Source: MFD04580-c1 sp963702995 | GTDB lineage: Bacteria; Planctomycetota; Phycisphaerae; Tepidisphaerales; Tepidisphaeraceae | DNA length: 64,000 nucleotides | Reading direction: 5' to 3' | Assembly: GCA_963702995.1 (NCBI GenBank) | Contig: OY969783.1 | Span: forward strand, 496,001-560,000 | Part shown: positions 44,743 to 53,622 of the stretch, in pieces | How positions within the stretch are numbered: position 1 is the first letter of the stretch | How the letters are laid out: each line of letters begins with the position of its first letter | Translations under genes and position numbers: made by a program | Notes under the pieces: model-generated | What the model was told of the DNA's origin: nothing | Seen by the model: only the letters and a program-made list of their open reading frames with translations | Database searches by the model: none

Positions 44743-46505
44743 AAGCGGAAACCAACACGCAGCCGGAGAAGTCCAACCAGGTCATTGCCGCCTACGTGCG
44801 CGTGTCCTCGATCCGGCAGGCGACCGAGGGCGACTCGCTGGAGGCCCAGCAGAACATCATCTGTTCCTATGCCAAGCGCCGACCGGGTGTGGATGTCAAT
44901 TCCATCGTCTATTACGTCGAAGCCGGGAGGAGCGCCAAAAACCAGAACCGGCCCAAGCTGCAGGAGCTGAAGCGCGACATCCAGGCGGGCAAAATCAAGA
45001 AGGTCATCGTCTGGAAACTCGATCGCATCACCCGGAGTCTGCTGGACTTCGCCGAGCTATGGGCACTGTTCCGCAAGCATGGTGTCGAAATCTCTAGCGT
45101 CAATGAGGACTTCGATACCGCCGGCTCGATGGGCCGGGCGATGCTGCACATCATCATGGTGTTCGCCCAGCTTGAGCGTGAACTGATCTCCGAGCGCACG
45201 ACGTTCGTGATGAAGGACCGGATCGAGCGCGGGCTGTCCAACGGCGGAATCCGGTGGGGTTACCAGCATGACAAGGCACAAAACGGGAAGCTCATCCCCG
45301 ACCCGCATTGGGCGCCGATCATCCGCGAGCACTTCTTCGATGCCTTTGAACGCCTGGGCTCCGCCGGCGCTGTCCAGCGGCACCTGGCATCAATTGGGAT
45401 CATCGTGCCAAAGCGCCAGTCGCCGGACGGCAAAATCCGGGGCGGCAAGGCGTTCACGAAGCAGCAGGTGACCCGGGTTCTCACCAGCGATGTCTACCTA
45501 GGCATCCTGAGTTGGGGGAAATTCCGCAAGGAAGGATGTCACGATCCGCTCATATCCAAAGAGCAATTCGACCGCGTGCAAAAGGTGCTGAATCACAACA
45601 GGAAAACCATGCGGTCGCGCGATCCCATGGGCCAGTATCCGTTTCTGCTCAAGGGCATTTTGCGCTGCAAGTGCGGCAGGATGATGACGTCGTACTTTTC
45701 GACCGGCCACAGCGGCACGATGCATCCGTATTACTGCTGCACCGAGCGCACGCACCGCGGAAAGAGGGGATGCGACGCTCCCTACGTCCCTGCCAAGGCG
45801 CTGGATGATGCGATTGTGCAGCGGGTGATGGACCTGGCGGGTGATCAGGCCGCACAGGACCGGATCGTTCGCATGGCCATCGGCATGGCGGGCGATGATG
45901 CCCGACGCATTCGCGCGGACATGGAGCAAGTTCGAAAACGACAAGGAGCCGTGCAGGTCGAGATCAATAATCTCGTACGGGCGCTGGCGGCTCTTGGTGC
46001 GGACGGGGTGGAGAGCGTCAAGGATCGGTTGAAAGAGTGCGAGGACGAAAAGCGCGCCTTGGCTGCCCAACTGGTGGAGTTGGCCGAGCAAGAAGCATCC
46101 TTCGGTCAGATCACCGGCGATGCCGAGAACTTCCTGAACGCGTGGAGGCAGGTCAAAGATCTGTTCAGGGAAGTCAGTTCCGCCACTCAGCGGGAGATTG
46201 TCCAGCACTTTATCGAGCGGCTTGAATGGGTTGCGGCCGATCCGAAGGGCAAGTCCGGCACCTACACGCTTGTCTTCTTTCCAGAGGTCGTCGACGAGCG
46301 GGACGGCCACACTCGCCCCGATCCAGCCCCAAATGAAAACGGTGACGGTCCGCCAAATACGCCTGAACTGCCGCAAAAAACAAGAAACGCACGGGTGTTA
46401 AGACCCGTGCGTAACCTGGATGAATCAGCTCGGCAGGTAGGACTCGAACCTACAACCAGCCGGTTAACAGCCGGCTGCTCTACCATTGAGCTACTGCCGA
46501 ATTGA
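44739..46505 (+). CDS. Large serine recombinase (integrase of the element)
   Basis: 588 residues. Resolvase catalytic domain with nucleophile S23 (YVRVSS), the LDRITRSLLD segment (about 94-103) and QLERELISER (about 144-153). Then the recombinase domain (about 165-290), a zinc ribbon (CKCGRMM ... CCTERTHRGKRGC, about 310-340), and a coiled coil (about 380-450). The last 25 residues (VGLEPTTSRLTAGCSTIELL) are antisense tRNA-Asn read as protein, so the native end is probably attP-dependent. It catalyses integration/excision of the element; the tRNA-Asn 3' part is the probable site. Confidence 0.9.
   Translation: MKAETNTQPEKSNQVIAAYVRVSSIRQATEGDSLEAQQNIICSYAKRRPGVDVNSIVYYVEAGRSAKNQNRPKLQELKRDIQAGKIKKVIVWKLDRITRSLLDFAELWALFRKHGVEISSVNEDFDTAGSMGRAMLHIIMVFAQLERELISERTTFVMKDRIERGLSNGGIRWGYQHDKAQNGKLIPDPHWAPIIREHFFDAFERLGSAGAVQRHLASIGIIVPKRQSPDGKIRGGKAFTKQQVTRVLTSDVYLGILSWGKFRKEGCHDPLISKEQFDRVQKVLNHNRKTMRSRDPMGQYPFLLKGILRCKCGRMMTSYFSTGHSGTMHPYYCCTERTHRGKRGCDAPYVPAKALDDAIVQRVMDLAGDQAAQDRIVRMAIGMAGDDARRIRADMEQVRKRQGAVQVEINNLVRALAALGADGVESVKDRLKECEDEKRALAAQLVELAEQEASFGQITGDAENFLNAWRQVKDLFREVSSATQREIVQHFIERLEWVAADPKGKSGTYTLVFFPEVVDERDGHTRPDPAPNENGDGPPNTPELPQKTRNARVLRPVRNLDESARQVGLEPTTSRLTAGCSTIELLPN
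46387..46412 (-). terminator. Rho-independent terminator downstream of tRNA-Asn
   Basis: ACGCACGGGT (46387-46396), 6-base loop, and its complement to 46412. On the minus strand it is followed by TTTCTTGTTTTTT. It lies inside the recombinase reading frame, 17 bases after the tRNA end. Confidence 0.75.
46429..46500 (-). tRNA. tRNA-Asn (GTT)
   Basis: 72 bases including the G discriminator, without encoded CCA. Cloverleaf: acceptor TCGGCAG/CTGCCGA, D arm with AGCTCAATGGTAGAGC, anticodon arm CCGGCTGTTAACCGG (anticodon GTT), T arm with GGTTCGAGTCC. It is the probable insertion site of the element, whose recombinase lies against its 3' end. Confidence 0.95.
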
Positions 46506-46574
46506 AGTCCCGGGGGTGGGGGGGAATGCCGGCTGCGGTGTGCTTGGGCCTCCGCCTCGAAGGGACGTTGGGGT

Positions 46575-46602
46575 AATGTATCGGGTGACGCTCGGGTGTC
46601 AA
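46575..46602 (-). promoter_or_regulatory. Promoter of tRNA-Asn
   Basis: On the minus strand TTGACA (46602-46597), 16-base spacer, TACATT (46580-46575), about 75 bases before the tRNA 5' end. Confidence 0.6.
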
Positions 46603-46712
46603 GGTCACGCGGCCGATTCGTCGTACGGGTTTTGCCGCATCCTTGGACGGGGAAGCGGGTTAGGCCTGCGCGGCGGGCTCGCGGCGACCGGGGGGCTTGG
46701 CGGCGCTGGGGG

Positions 46713-47192
46713 TCAGGCGGCGGCTTTGCTGGTGAGGCGGAGCGCGACTTCCATCACGAACTTGCCTTCGGGGGTGTCGCAGGGGATCACGATGATCGGG
46801 ACGCCGGTGGGGTAGGCGACGTAGTGTTTGCCCAGGACAACGTTTGGGAGGGAAATGCTGTTGCCCTCCCCCGGGAGCTGCTGCTTGGCGCTGCCGGCGA
46901 TCATGTTGGCGATCTCGCCTAAGGCGTCGATGCAGTCAGGGCTGATCGACTCTTCCTTGGGGCAGCCGATCAGACCGGCCGCCAGGGCGAGGGCGACGGA
47001 TTGGGAGAAGCTGAGGACGACCGAGCCGGTGACGTTGCCGCTCAGGCCGATCGTGGCGGAGACCATGTACTGGCCCGTCTCGTCGCCGCGTTGCTTGAGC
47101 GAGGGCTTCCCGAGGACGACCGGCACGTGGATCATCGTATTGAAGACGTTCCGGGTCGCGATGATGAAAGGGTTGATATAGTTTACGTCCAT
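46713..47192 (-). CDS. cheX: CheX-type chemotaxis phosphatase
   Basis: 159 residues, start chosen at MDVNYINPF, the usual CheX beginning. The catalytic E93-I-A-N96 pair lies in ALGEIANMIAGSAK. CheX removes phosphate from CheY-P. It is the first of three minus-strand genes with a CheY and a second CheX upstream, each separated by 160-270 bases, so they may have separate promoters. Right of the element boundary. Confidence 0.85.
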   Translation of the reverse strand: MDVNYINPFIIATRNVFNTMIHVPVVLGKPSLKQRGDETGQYMVSATIGLSGNVTGSVVLSFSQSVALALAAGLIGCPKEESISPDCIDALGEIANMIAGSAKQQLPGEGNSISLPNVVLGKHYVAYPTGVPIIVIPCDTPEGKFVMEVALRLTSKAAA

Positions 47193-47287
47193 GGCGTCTG
47201 ACCTGTGCATCATCCCAACTGGCGCGGTGGGTTGTCCGAATTAACACTACATCGCTGATTCGGCGATCGAGCCTTCTCAAATCAGAA

Positions 47288-47416
47288 AATCCGAAGCACG
47301 AAACCTCAAGGAACTCCAACCGAAGGCAAAGCGAAAATCAATAAATCAATACTCGCGCTTGAATCCGGTTCCTTCTTTTCCGGTTTCTCATTCCTTCGCA
47401 TTTCGTGCTTCGGATT
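47288..47416. repeat. 16-bp inverted repeat in a TTC-rich gap
   Basis: AATCCGAAGCACGAAA (47288-47303) and TTTCGTGCTTCGGATT (47401-47416), perfect complements about 100 bases apart. The gap between them has repeated TTCC/TTTC words. Similar sequence is common between genes in planctomycete genomes as far as I recall; not verified. Confidence 0.55.
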
Positions 47417-47459
47417 TCGACGTTCTGCGTGTCGTCCCCGCTTGGTCATGTTGGTTTTC

Positions 47460-47843
47460 TCAGGCGGCCGCGGGGGCGGCCTTGAGACGGTCGAGCGTCT
47501 GCTTGACCTTTTCCAGGAACGTTTCGGGCGTGAAGGGCTTGACGACATAATTGTTCACGCCGGCCTTGATCGCCTCAATCACGCGGGTCTTTTCGGCTTC
47601 GGTCGTCGCCATGATCAGCGGCGTCTTCTTATCGGTCTGTCGGATTTTGTGAACGAGCGTGATGCCGTCCATATTGGGCATGTTCCAATCCACCATGACC
47701 AGGTCAAAGCTGGCGGAGGACATCGCGACCAGAGCCTCGACCCCATCTCCGGCCTCGGCGAATTCCGTCCCCTCAAGCTGGCTGAGGATCTTCTTCTGGA
47801 TCCCGCGCATTGTCTTCGAGTCGTCAACCAGCAGCACTTTCAT
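47460..47843 (-). CDS. cheY: CheY-like response regulator
   Basis: 127 residues from ATG 47843 (GAGGAGAG site). Single receiver domain: VDDS (acidic pair D7, D8), phospho-acceptor D52 in VDWNMPNMDG, T80/T81 in MATT and K102 in VVKPF. No output domain. Placed between two CheX phosphatases, which should dephosphorylate it. The C-terminus is Ala-rich. Confidence 0.9.
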   Translation of the reverse strand: MKVLLVDDSKTMRGIQKKILSQLEGTEFAEAGDGVEALVAMSSASFDLVMVDWNMPNMDGITLVHKIRQTDKKTPLIMATTEAEKTRVIEAIKAGVNNYVVKPFTPETFLEKVKQTLDRLKAAPAAA

Positions 47844-48003
47844 CGTTCTCTCCTCAAGGCCGGGGGCAATCTTCAGGATCGTTGGCGATTGCGAACCGCT
47901 CTGTAGTTCTTTACTTCGTCTTTTCGGCACGACCGCTTGATGACGGGGGTCCCCGCGGCACCGGCCCACTGTGGTGTAAGGGCAGCGCGAACCATCGCGG
48001 GGT

Positions 48004-48564
48004 TCAGGGCTTAGCCATCGCGACGGCGACAGGGACGACGTTGCGGACGCTGACCTCGACGGCGAAGTCCCCGACGGGGGTGCGGCAGGGGATCACAACG
48101 CAAGGAATGCCGCTCAGGCGGGCGATCCGGTGGCCGGAGCCGATGATCACGTTTGGGCAGGTGATCTGCGCGGCGGCGCCCAAATCCTTCTTGGCGGCGC
48201 CGGCGATCATGTTTGCCAGTTCGCCAACGGCATCGCAAAAATCGGCGTCGCCATCGGTTCCCGGGTCGATCTCGACCCCGGCGAAGGCGGCGACGAGACG
48301 GATGGCGGCCGCCTTTTGAAAAGTCACGGCGACGGAGCCGATCACATCACCGGAAAAGCCGATAATCCCCGTCACATCGAAGGTGGCCTCAGCGCCTTGT
48401 TTCAGACGCGGCCGCTCCACCGTAGTCGGGACGCCGACCATCATCGTGAAGACCGACCGGACCGAGTTCACGAACGGGACGATCAACTTCGGATTGATCG
48501 TCGCCGCTGTCGGGGCATTGGCTGCGGCGGCCGTCAAAGCCGCATGCTTGTCATCCGTCCGCAT
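48004..48564 (-). CDS. CheX-type phosphatase, second copy
   Basis: 186 residues. A longer Ala/Thr-rich N-terminus precedes the CheX fold; the active pair is in AVGELANMIAGAAK (E...N). Shares the IIGFSGDVIGSVAV strand pattern with the first copy (ATIGLSGNVTGSVVL). Two CheX proteins around one CheY suggest different timing or locations. Both are likely cytoplasmic. Confidence 0.8.
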   Translation of the reverse strand: MRTDDKHAALTAAAANAPTAATINPKLIVPFVNSVRSVFTMMVGVPTTVERPRLKQGAEATFDVTGIIGFSGDVIGSVAVTFQKAAAIRLVAAFAGVEIDPGTDGDADFCDAVGELANMIAGAAKKDLGAAAQITCPNVIIGSGHRIARLSGIPCVVIPCRTPVGDFAVEVSVRNVVPVAVAMAKP

Positions 48565-48776
48565 AGTCCCTGTCCCTTCGAGCGTCTCACGCGCACCGGT
48601 GCGATAGATGACATATCGACGATTGAGAATGGGACTTTAACGGGCCTGCGGGAAACGCCGGCTCCCGCCCCGGTTGGGATCGAAATAGGAGTGCGCCGAA
48701 AATCGGGTTATGGACGCCGCAGGCAAACGATAGATATCGTTTGGGATGATGAATCGAAGCAAATGCGGCCGCATCG

Positions 48777-48818
48777 AAAAGGGCAGGCGATCGACGCTTC
48801 ACGCCGCCTCGCCTGCCC
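48777..48818 (-). terminator. Terminator after the YtxH/BON gene
   Basis: Stem GGGCAGGCGA (48781-48790) with TCGCCTGCCC (48809-48818), 18-base loop, followed on the minus strand by TTTT. It lies about 70 bases after the stop of the gene at 48886. Confidence 0.5.
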
Positions 48819-48885
48819 TGGTCTTTCTCACCTGCCCTGCTCTTTTTCGGACGACGTCAAAGGTCGTCACGTCCGATCAACTCGG

Positions 48886-49971
48886 TTAGAGGTTCAGGGA
48901 GCTTGCCTCGTTGATATTTCCTGCCGGTTCGTTCGTGACGTCGCGCACCTCGACCCGGTTGATCACCTGGGCAACGCCTCTCACGCCATTAACGGTTGAG
49001 ATCAGCTGACCCACTTCGCTTGCGGGGACGCGGCCGTAGATCGTCACGCGGCCGTCGGCATCGGCCATCAATTGTACGTCCGTCGGCCGCGACAGCACCT
49101 GACCCACTTCCGCCCGAACGCGAGAGACGAGATCTTCTCCGCTGATGCCGCCGCCGGTCCCCCGGACGCGTTGGGCGGCCGAGTGGATGGCGTCGCTGCT
49201 GCTCGAGGCGATCCCATGCCAACGCTCGGCGAGCGTCCGCCCGGCGTGGCGGAACGCGTCACCCGTCTTCTGGAGCACATCGTTGCACTGCTCGGAAACG
49301 GACGAGCGTCGATCGGCACCGCGTTCAGGATCGAGGAAGTACATGGCGGCCGCCCCAATCACCAGGGTCCCGACGCCGGCGGCGCTGTAGCCAATCGCAT
49401 GACCAGGCCCGCGGACGTGGTCCGGGTCGAGCGCCTTAGCGGCCGCATGACGAGCGCCATGGCTCTGGCTCTTGGCCGAGTCCGAGATGCTGTCGAGCCA
49501 GCTTGATGCCGCGTTGGATTGAGCCTTTGCCCAACCGCTGGCGGCGTCGCCGGCGCCGCGGCCCTGTTCGGCCGCCGATTGGCCCAGGTGGCGCACCCAA
49601 TCGAGTAGGTCATGCCCGTAGCCCGAAACGCGGCGGCCGACTTGGTCGATCCCGCCACGCGCCCCCTCGTACCCGCTCTGGGCGGAGGCCTTCGCGTGCT
49701 CGGCCTGGTCCGAGAGGCCCGCGGCCAAACCTGCCGAGGCGGAGCGGGCACTGTCGGCAAGGTGGGACGACAGGTCGCCGGCACGGTGGGAGAGGGTCGC
49801 CGCCAGATCACGCGCCCGATCGGAAGCGGAGTCGAAGGTCTCCTCCGCCTTGGACTTGATGTGCTCGCGGCGGCGTTGGCCGTTCTGCGGGTCGAGCAAG
49901 TACATGACCGCCGCGCCGAGCAAGGCACCGCCGATGAGGGATACGCCGCTTTCGGTCTTGTGATGTCCCAT
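48886..49971 (-). CDS. YtxH-like / BON-domain envelope protein
   Basis: 361 residues from ATG 49971 (GAAGGAGA site). Two YtxH-like membrane segments ending in a conserved LLDPQNGQRRR / FLDPERGADRR pattern (about 10-33 and 200-225), separated by a long Ala/Ser/Gly-rich amphipathic helix, then a C-terminal BON domain (VQLMADADGRVTIYGRVP, about 300-360). BON domains attach to membranes; YtxH repeats mark general stress proteins. Probably a stress protein at the inner membrane or cell envelope. The duplicated YtxH unit in one chain is unusual. Confidence 0.75.
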   Translation of the reverse strand: MGHHKTESGVSLIGGALLGAAVMYLLDPQNGQRRREHIKSKAEETFDSASDRARDLAATLSHRAGDLSSHLADSARSASAGLAAGLSDQAEHAKASAQSGYEGARGGIDQVGRRVSGYGHDLLDWVRHLGQSAAEQGRGAGDAASGWAKAQSNAASSWLDSISDSAKSQSHGARHAAAKALDPDHVRGPGHAIGYSAAGVGTLVIGAAAMYFLDPERGADRRSSVSEQCNDVLQKTGDAFRHAGRTLAERWHGIASSSSDAIHSAAQRVRGTGGGISGEDLVSRVRAEVGQVLSRPTDVQLMADADGRVTIYGRVPASEVGQLISTVNGVRGVAQVINRVEVRDVTNEPAGNINEASSLNL

Positions 49972-50092
49972 GATGGTCTCCTTCGAGTTCTTGCAAGCCT
50001 TGCCGAACAGAGCGTCAAGGCTGCGGCACAAACCAGATCGCCGGGAAGTCGGCCACTCCATTGGGGCCGCGGCATCGTCGGCTGCGTTGGGG

Positions 50093-50662
50093 CTAAGGGA
50101 TATTCAGTACTCCAGACGTTCGGACAGGGCTGATGGCTTCGGTGTGAACGTGTAACCCGCCGTGGCTTGCAAGGATCTCCTGGGCGGCCGCGGCACGGTC
50201 GCCGGCGCGTGCCACAACAATTGCCTTGCCTTCATTAAAGTGGGATTGATAGTAGTGCGCTTCTTCTTCGGACATGCCCAGTCCGGTCAGCGCTCCGAGA
50301 ATTCCGCCGACGGCGGTCCCGGCAATCGCACCGCCAAAAAAGCTCGCAAGGACACCGGCCGCCATCACCGGGCCGAAGCCTGGGATGAGTGCGACGGCCG
50401 CCGCGAGGACACCGCCGAGAATCCCGCCCGTTACCATGCCGGCCGCCGCGCCGCGTGCGTCCTTGGCCCCTTCAGCGTCGGTAATCATGCCTCCGAGGAC
50501 GGCGTCGTCACCGCGAATGGCGAACCCAAGGGCCTGCTGTTCAAAGCCAGCTTGGCGGAGCGCGTCCAGCGCATACTCGGCCGCGTCGCGGCTTTCAAAC
50601 GCGGCGACAACCACCGGGCCGGTGGGCGTCAGGGTTGTGGAGTGAGTCGTATCCATCGGCAA
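50093..50662 (-). CDS. General-stress-like protein with glycine-rich hydrophobic core
   Basis: 189 residues. N-terminal alpha/beta part (VVVAAFESRDAAEYALDALR), then a long Gly/Ala/Val segment (about 70-130) resembling glycine-zipper membrane-associated domains, then a C-terminal HYYQSHFNEGKAIVVARA block. This matches general stress protein 17M (YflT)-type proteins. It is followed by the YtxH/BON gene, another stress-type gene. Confidence 0.7.
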   Translation of the reverse strand: MPMDTTHSTTLTPTGPVVVAAFESRDAAEYALDALRQAGFEQQALGFAIRGDDAVLGGMITDAEGAKDARGAAAGMVTGGILGGVLAAAVALIPGFGPVMAAGVLASFFGGAIAGTAVGGILGALTGLGMSEEEAHYYQSHFNEGKAIVVARAGDRAAAAQEILASHGGLHVHTEAISPVRTSGVLNIP

Positions 50663-51366
50663 CCTCCCAGCCTGGCAGGCCGCTCGACCGCGTTATGCGA
50701 TCTGGCAAGCAAGCGGGCACAGGGACAGTTGCAAAGAAGGTGCCGCCGAGAGATTGCGCAAGGGCGAAACGGGCTGAACACGCGATCCCGCCCAGGATGG
50801 GTCGAGCAGGGAACCAAAAACGAGCGATCAAATGTTGAGGCCGCTTCCGGCGAATATTGCGCAAGGGCCGCCGGCCTGGAAGTGATCGATCGATAGGCAA
50901 ACTTGCCACATTCCGGGTGATGCCGTGTCAAAGTTGACGGCTGGTGACGATTGTCGAGCCAGCCTGATTTGCTTATGTCGGCGTCTGACCTCGCATGAAC
51001 GGCGGTGCCGGATGAACGGCCGCTGGCTTTGAAGGGGGTTTAAGCACCTGGGCGTAAATCGACATGGCTGCGCCCAGAATCCGCAACGGGGCCAATCTGG
51101 CAGAGCCAGTCACGGCCGATCAGGACACGCTGACCGCTCCCGACTTCGGAGAACGTCGATCGGGCGCAAGACCACTCTACTGTTTCGGCAAGGTCACGGG
51201 CGCGTAGAAGCACCTTTCTGAAGCGCCGCCCGGTGCCCTTGACTGGCAAGCTTTGTCTGCTGCTCTTCAAGTCGCCGGTGACGGCACGGGCGGATCTTCA
51301 GATACCGCCCAACGCCGGCGGGGGCCGTGCGGCCCGCCGCGATTTCTCATCCCGCTCCGTCCGACG
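50663..51366. other. Gene-free region
   Basis: About 700 bases with no convincing gene on either strand. A 76-residue minus-strand frame at 51040-51270 has basic, low-quality composition and no ribosome-binding site. Both flanking genes are on the minus strand, so promoters for the stress-like gene should lie here. Confidence 0.5.
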
Positions 51367-52777
51367 CTACATGTGAATCGCACGCTTCTCGACGGCCATC
51401 GCGGCTTCCTTAATGGCTTCCGGTAGGGTCGGGTGGGCGTGGAAGCTTCGAGCGAGGTCCTCGGAACTGCTCGCGAACTCCATTGCGACGACGCATTCGG
51501 CGATCATGTCGGACGCGTGGGCCGCGAGGATCTGCACGCCGAGGATGCGGTCCGTCTTCGCGTCGGCGACGATCTTGACCATCCCTTCGGTATCGTCGAT
51601 GGACTTGGCCCGGCCGTTCGCGCTCATTGGGAATTTACCAATGTTGACTTGGTGGCCTTCCCGTTTCGCGTCGGCTTCCGTCAGCCCCACCTGGGCGAGT
51701 TCGGGATGGGTGTAGACGACGCCTGGAACGGTTCGATAGTTCACGTGACCGGCCTTACCGGCCATCAGCTCGGCGGCCGCCACGCCTTCCTCTTCCGCTT
51801 TGTGGGCGAGCATCAAGCCGCCGATGACATCTCCGATCGCATAAATACCGGAAACGCTGGTAGCGAAGTGTTCATCCACCTTCACGTACCCGCGCACGTC
51901 AACCTGCACCCCAACCTCGACCAACCCCAGCCCGTCGGTAACGGGGCGGCGGCCGGTGCTGACGAGCACGCGGTCAACGATCTCCACGCCGGTCTTGTCC
52001 CCGCTCTTCCAGGAGACATGGACCTTTCCATCCTTCACCTGGGTGCCGGTCGCGCCGGTGTTGAACTGGAACTTGAGCCCCTGCTTCTCGAGGCTCCGCT
52101 GAAGGATGCCGGCCAGTTCGCGGTCCATGAGCGGTAGGATTCCGTCGGTAAACTCCAGCACCAGCACGTCCGATCCGAGCCGCGCCCAGACCGACCCAAG
52201 CTCAACGCCGATGTACCCGCCGCCGACGACGAGCAGTTTCTTCGGGACCTCACTGAAGCTGAGGGCTTCGGTGGAGCCGACGACGTACTTGCCGTCGAAC
52301 GCGAGGCCGGGGAGCGCGCTCGGAGTGCTGCCGGTTGCGATCAAGATGCGCTTCGTCTGAAGCGTCTTGACGCCATCGGCGGTCTTCACCTCAACGGCGT
52401 CGGCCGCGACGATCCGGCCGGCCCCCATGAAGGCGTCTATCTTGTTCTTCTTGAACAGAAACCCGACGCCGCCGGTCAACTGCTTCACGACCTGGTCTTT
52501 GCGGGCCAGCATCGTCGGCAGGTCGAACGAGACCTCGCCGACTTTGATCCCGTGATGGGAAAGCTTGTTCTTGGCCTCGTAATAGCGCTCGGACGAGTCG
52601 AGCAGGGCTTTACTTGGGATACACCCGATGTTGAGGCAGGTTCCGCCCAAGAACTGGCGATCGATGCAGGCGACTTTCATGCCGAGCTGAGCCGCCCGAA
52701 TCGCCGCAACGTACCCGCCCGGCCGCGCCGATGACGACCAGATCGTAAGAACCGTTTGCTGTGGAAGTTTCGCTCAT
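51367..52777 (-). CDS. lpd: Dihydrolipoamide dehydrogenase (E3), frameshift in its first 20 codons
   Basis: About 470 residues from ATG 52777. The body is complete: redox disulfide GGTCLNIGCIPSKALL, NAD-binding GGGYIGVELGSVWARLG, and the C-terminal HAHPTLPEAIKEA with the catalytic His. The FAD-binding GxGxxG near the start is broken: SYDLVVIGA continues out of frame until GYVAAIRAAQLG. Two bases appear to be missing in the GC-rich stretch 52714-52730, and restoring them gives the expected GAGPGGY. It is probably a sequencing error, since this enzyme is needed by pyruvate and 2-oxoglutarate dehydrogenases. Confidence 0.85.
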
Positions 52778-53137
52778 AGGTGGCGAGATTCTAGGGACCA
52801 TGGGGGCAGGATGCGAGGGTGCCGGAAGGCCCGCGCGTCGGGCGGTTCCCCCATGTGAACGAGCCGTGAACCCGCGAGAATGACCGCCCGATCGCAGGAT
52901 ATTCAATGCGTGCCGCTGGCGGCGAACCCCCACCCGCCACCTCTCCGCGGCGTTGGTCGATCGCCGTGGCGGCACGGCACCCGTTCCCGACGTTGCCACG
53001 CCGCCCCCGCCGTGGGGGAATTGAAGAAGAATCCGATTTTAGAGTAGGGCCAAGGTGGGCCGAGCAGTACGCTTGGCGCGTTGCTACAAACTGAGGTTTT
53101 TCGAGGCCCGGGCCGCCGGGCGTTTGCGGGGTGTGTG
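52778..53137. other. Divergent intergenic region
   Basis: 360 bases between lpd (minus) and the zinc-ribbon gene (plus). No gene seen. Promoters for both should be here, but I find no clear pair of boxes. Confidence 0.5.
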
Positions 53138-53512
53138 ATGCGGCGTTATCGAAAAACAGAGGGGCCGCCTGAGGCTTCTGACAAGTTGGCCGCGATGATC
53201 ATGATCCCGTTCGGGATCGCGTGGACGGGCGGTGCGATCGCGATGTTGGCGGATTCGCCGGCGCCGCTGCTTATTCAGGTCGGGTTTCCGCTGTTCGGCG
53301 TCTGCTTCGTCGTGCTCGCAATCCTTGAGGCCGCGGAAGTGTTTCAGGCTGCGGCACCGACGAAACCGCGTCACCGGGCGACGACCGCGGAGCCGACTGC
53401 GACCGAGATCGCGGAAGCTCTCGAAAAAGTCGCCGTCCGCTGCAACACGTGCGACACTCGCCTGCGGGCAGATGCACGATTCTGCCACCATTGTGGTGAA
53501 ATCGCGGCGTAG
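53138..53512 (+). CDS. Zinc-ribbon membrane protein
   Basis: 124 residues from ATG 53138. Two hydrophobic spans (about 19-38, AAMIMIPFGIAWTGGAIAML, and 45-67), a linker and a C-terminal zinc ribbon CNTCDTRL ... CHHCG (about 103-120). Function unknown; such proteins are common and uncharacterised. It converges with the E2 gene across a strong hairpin. Confidence 0.65.
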   Translation: MRRYRKTEGPPEASDKLAAMIMIPFGIAWTGGAIAMLADSPAPLLIQVGFPLFGVCFVVLAILEAAEVFQAAAPTKPRHRATTAEPTATEIAEALEKVAVRCNTCDTRLRADARFCHHCGEIAA

Positions 53513-53554
53513 GAGACCGGCGAAGCGGTGCCAGAAGGTCGCGCGGGAATCGAT

Positions 53555-53587
53555 CGCCCCCGCGGCAGGCGAGCTGCCGCGGGGGCG
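53555..53587. terminator. 14-bp perfect hairpin between convergent genes
   Basis: CGCCCCCGCGGCAG (53555-53568), loop GCGAG, CTGCCGCGGGGGCG (53574-53587). Symmetric placement between two convergent genes suggests a bidirectional terminator, although no T run follows. Confidence 0.5.
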
Positions 53588-53622
53588 AAGGCGCAAACGG
53601 CGTACAAACCTGACCCGCCTGC

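Noticed and set aside
46430..46505. The final 25 recombinase residues as a real domain
   Set aside because: They are an antisense tRNA translation created by the junction, a well-known artefact for tRNA-targeting integrases.
51040..51270. 76-residue minus-strand open frame as a gene
   Set aside because: No ribosome-binding site, no motif, and composition unlike neighbouring genes.
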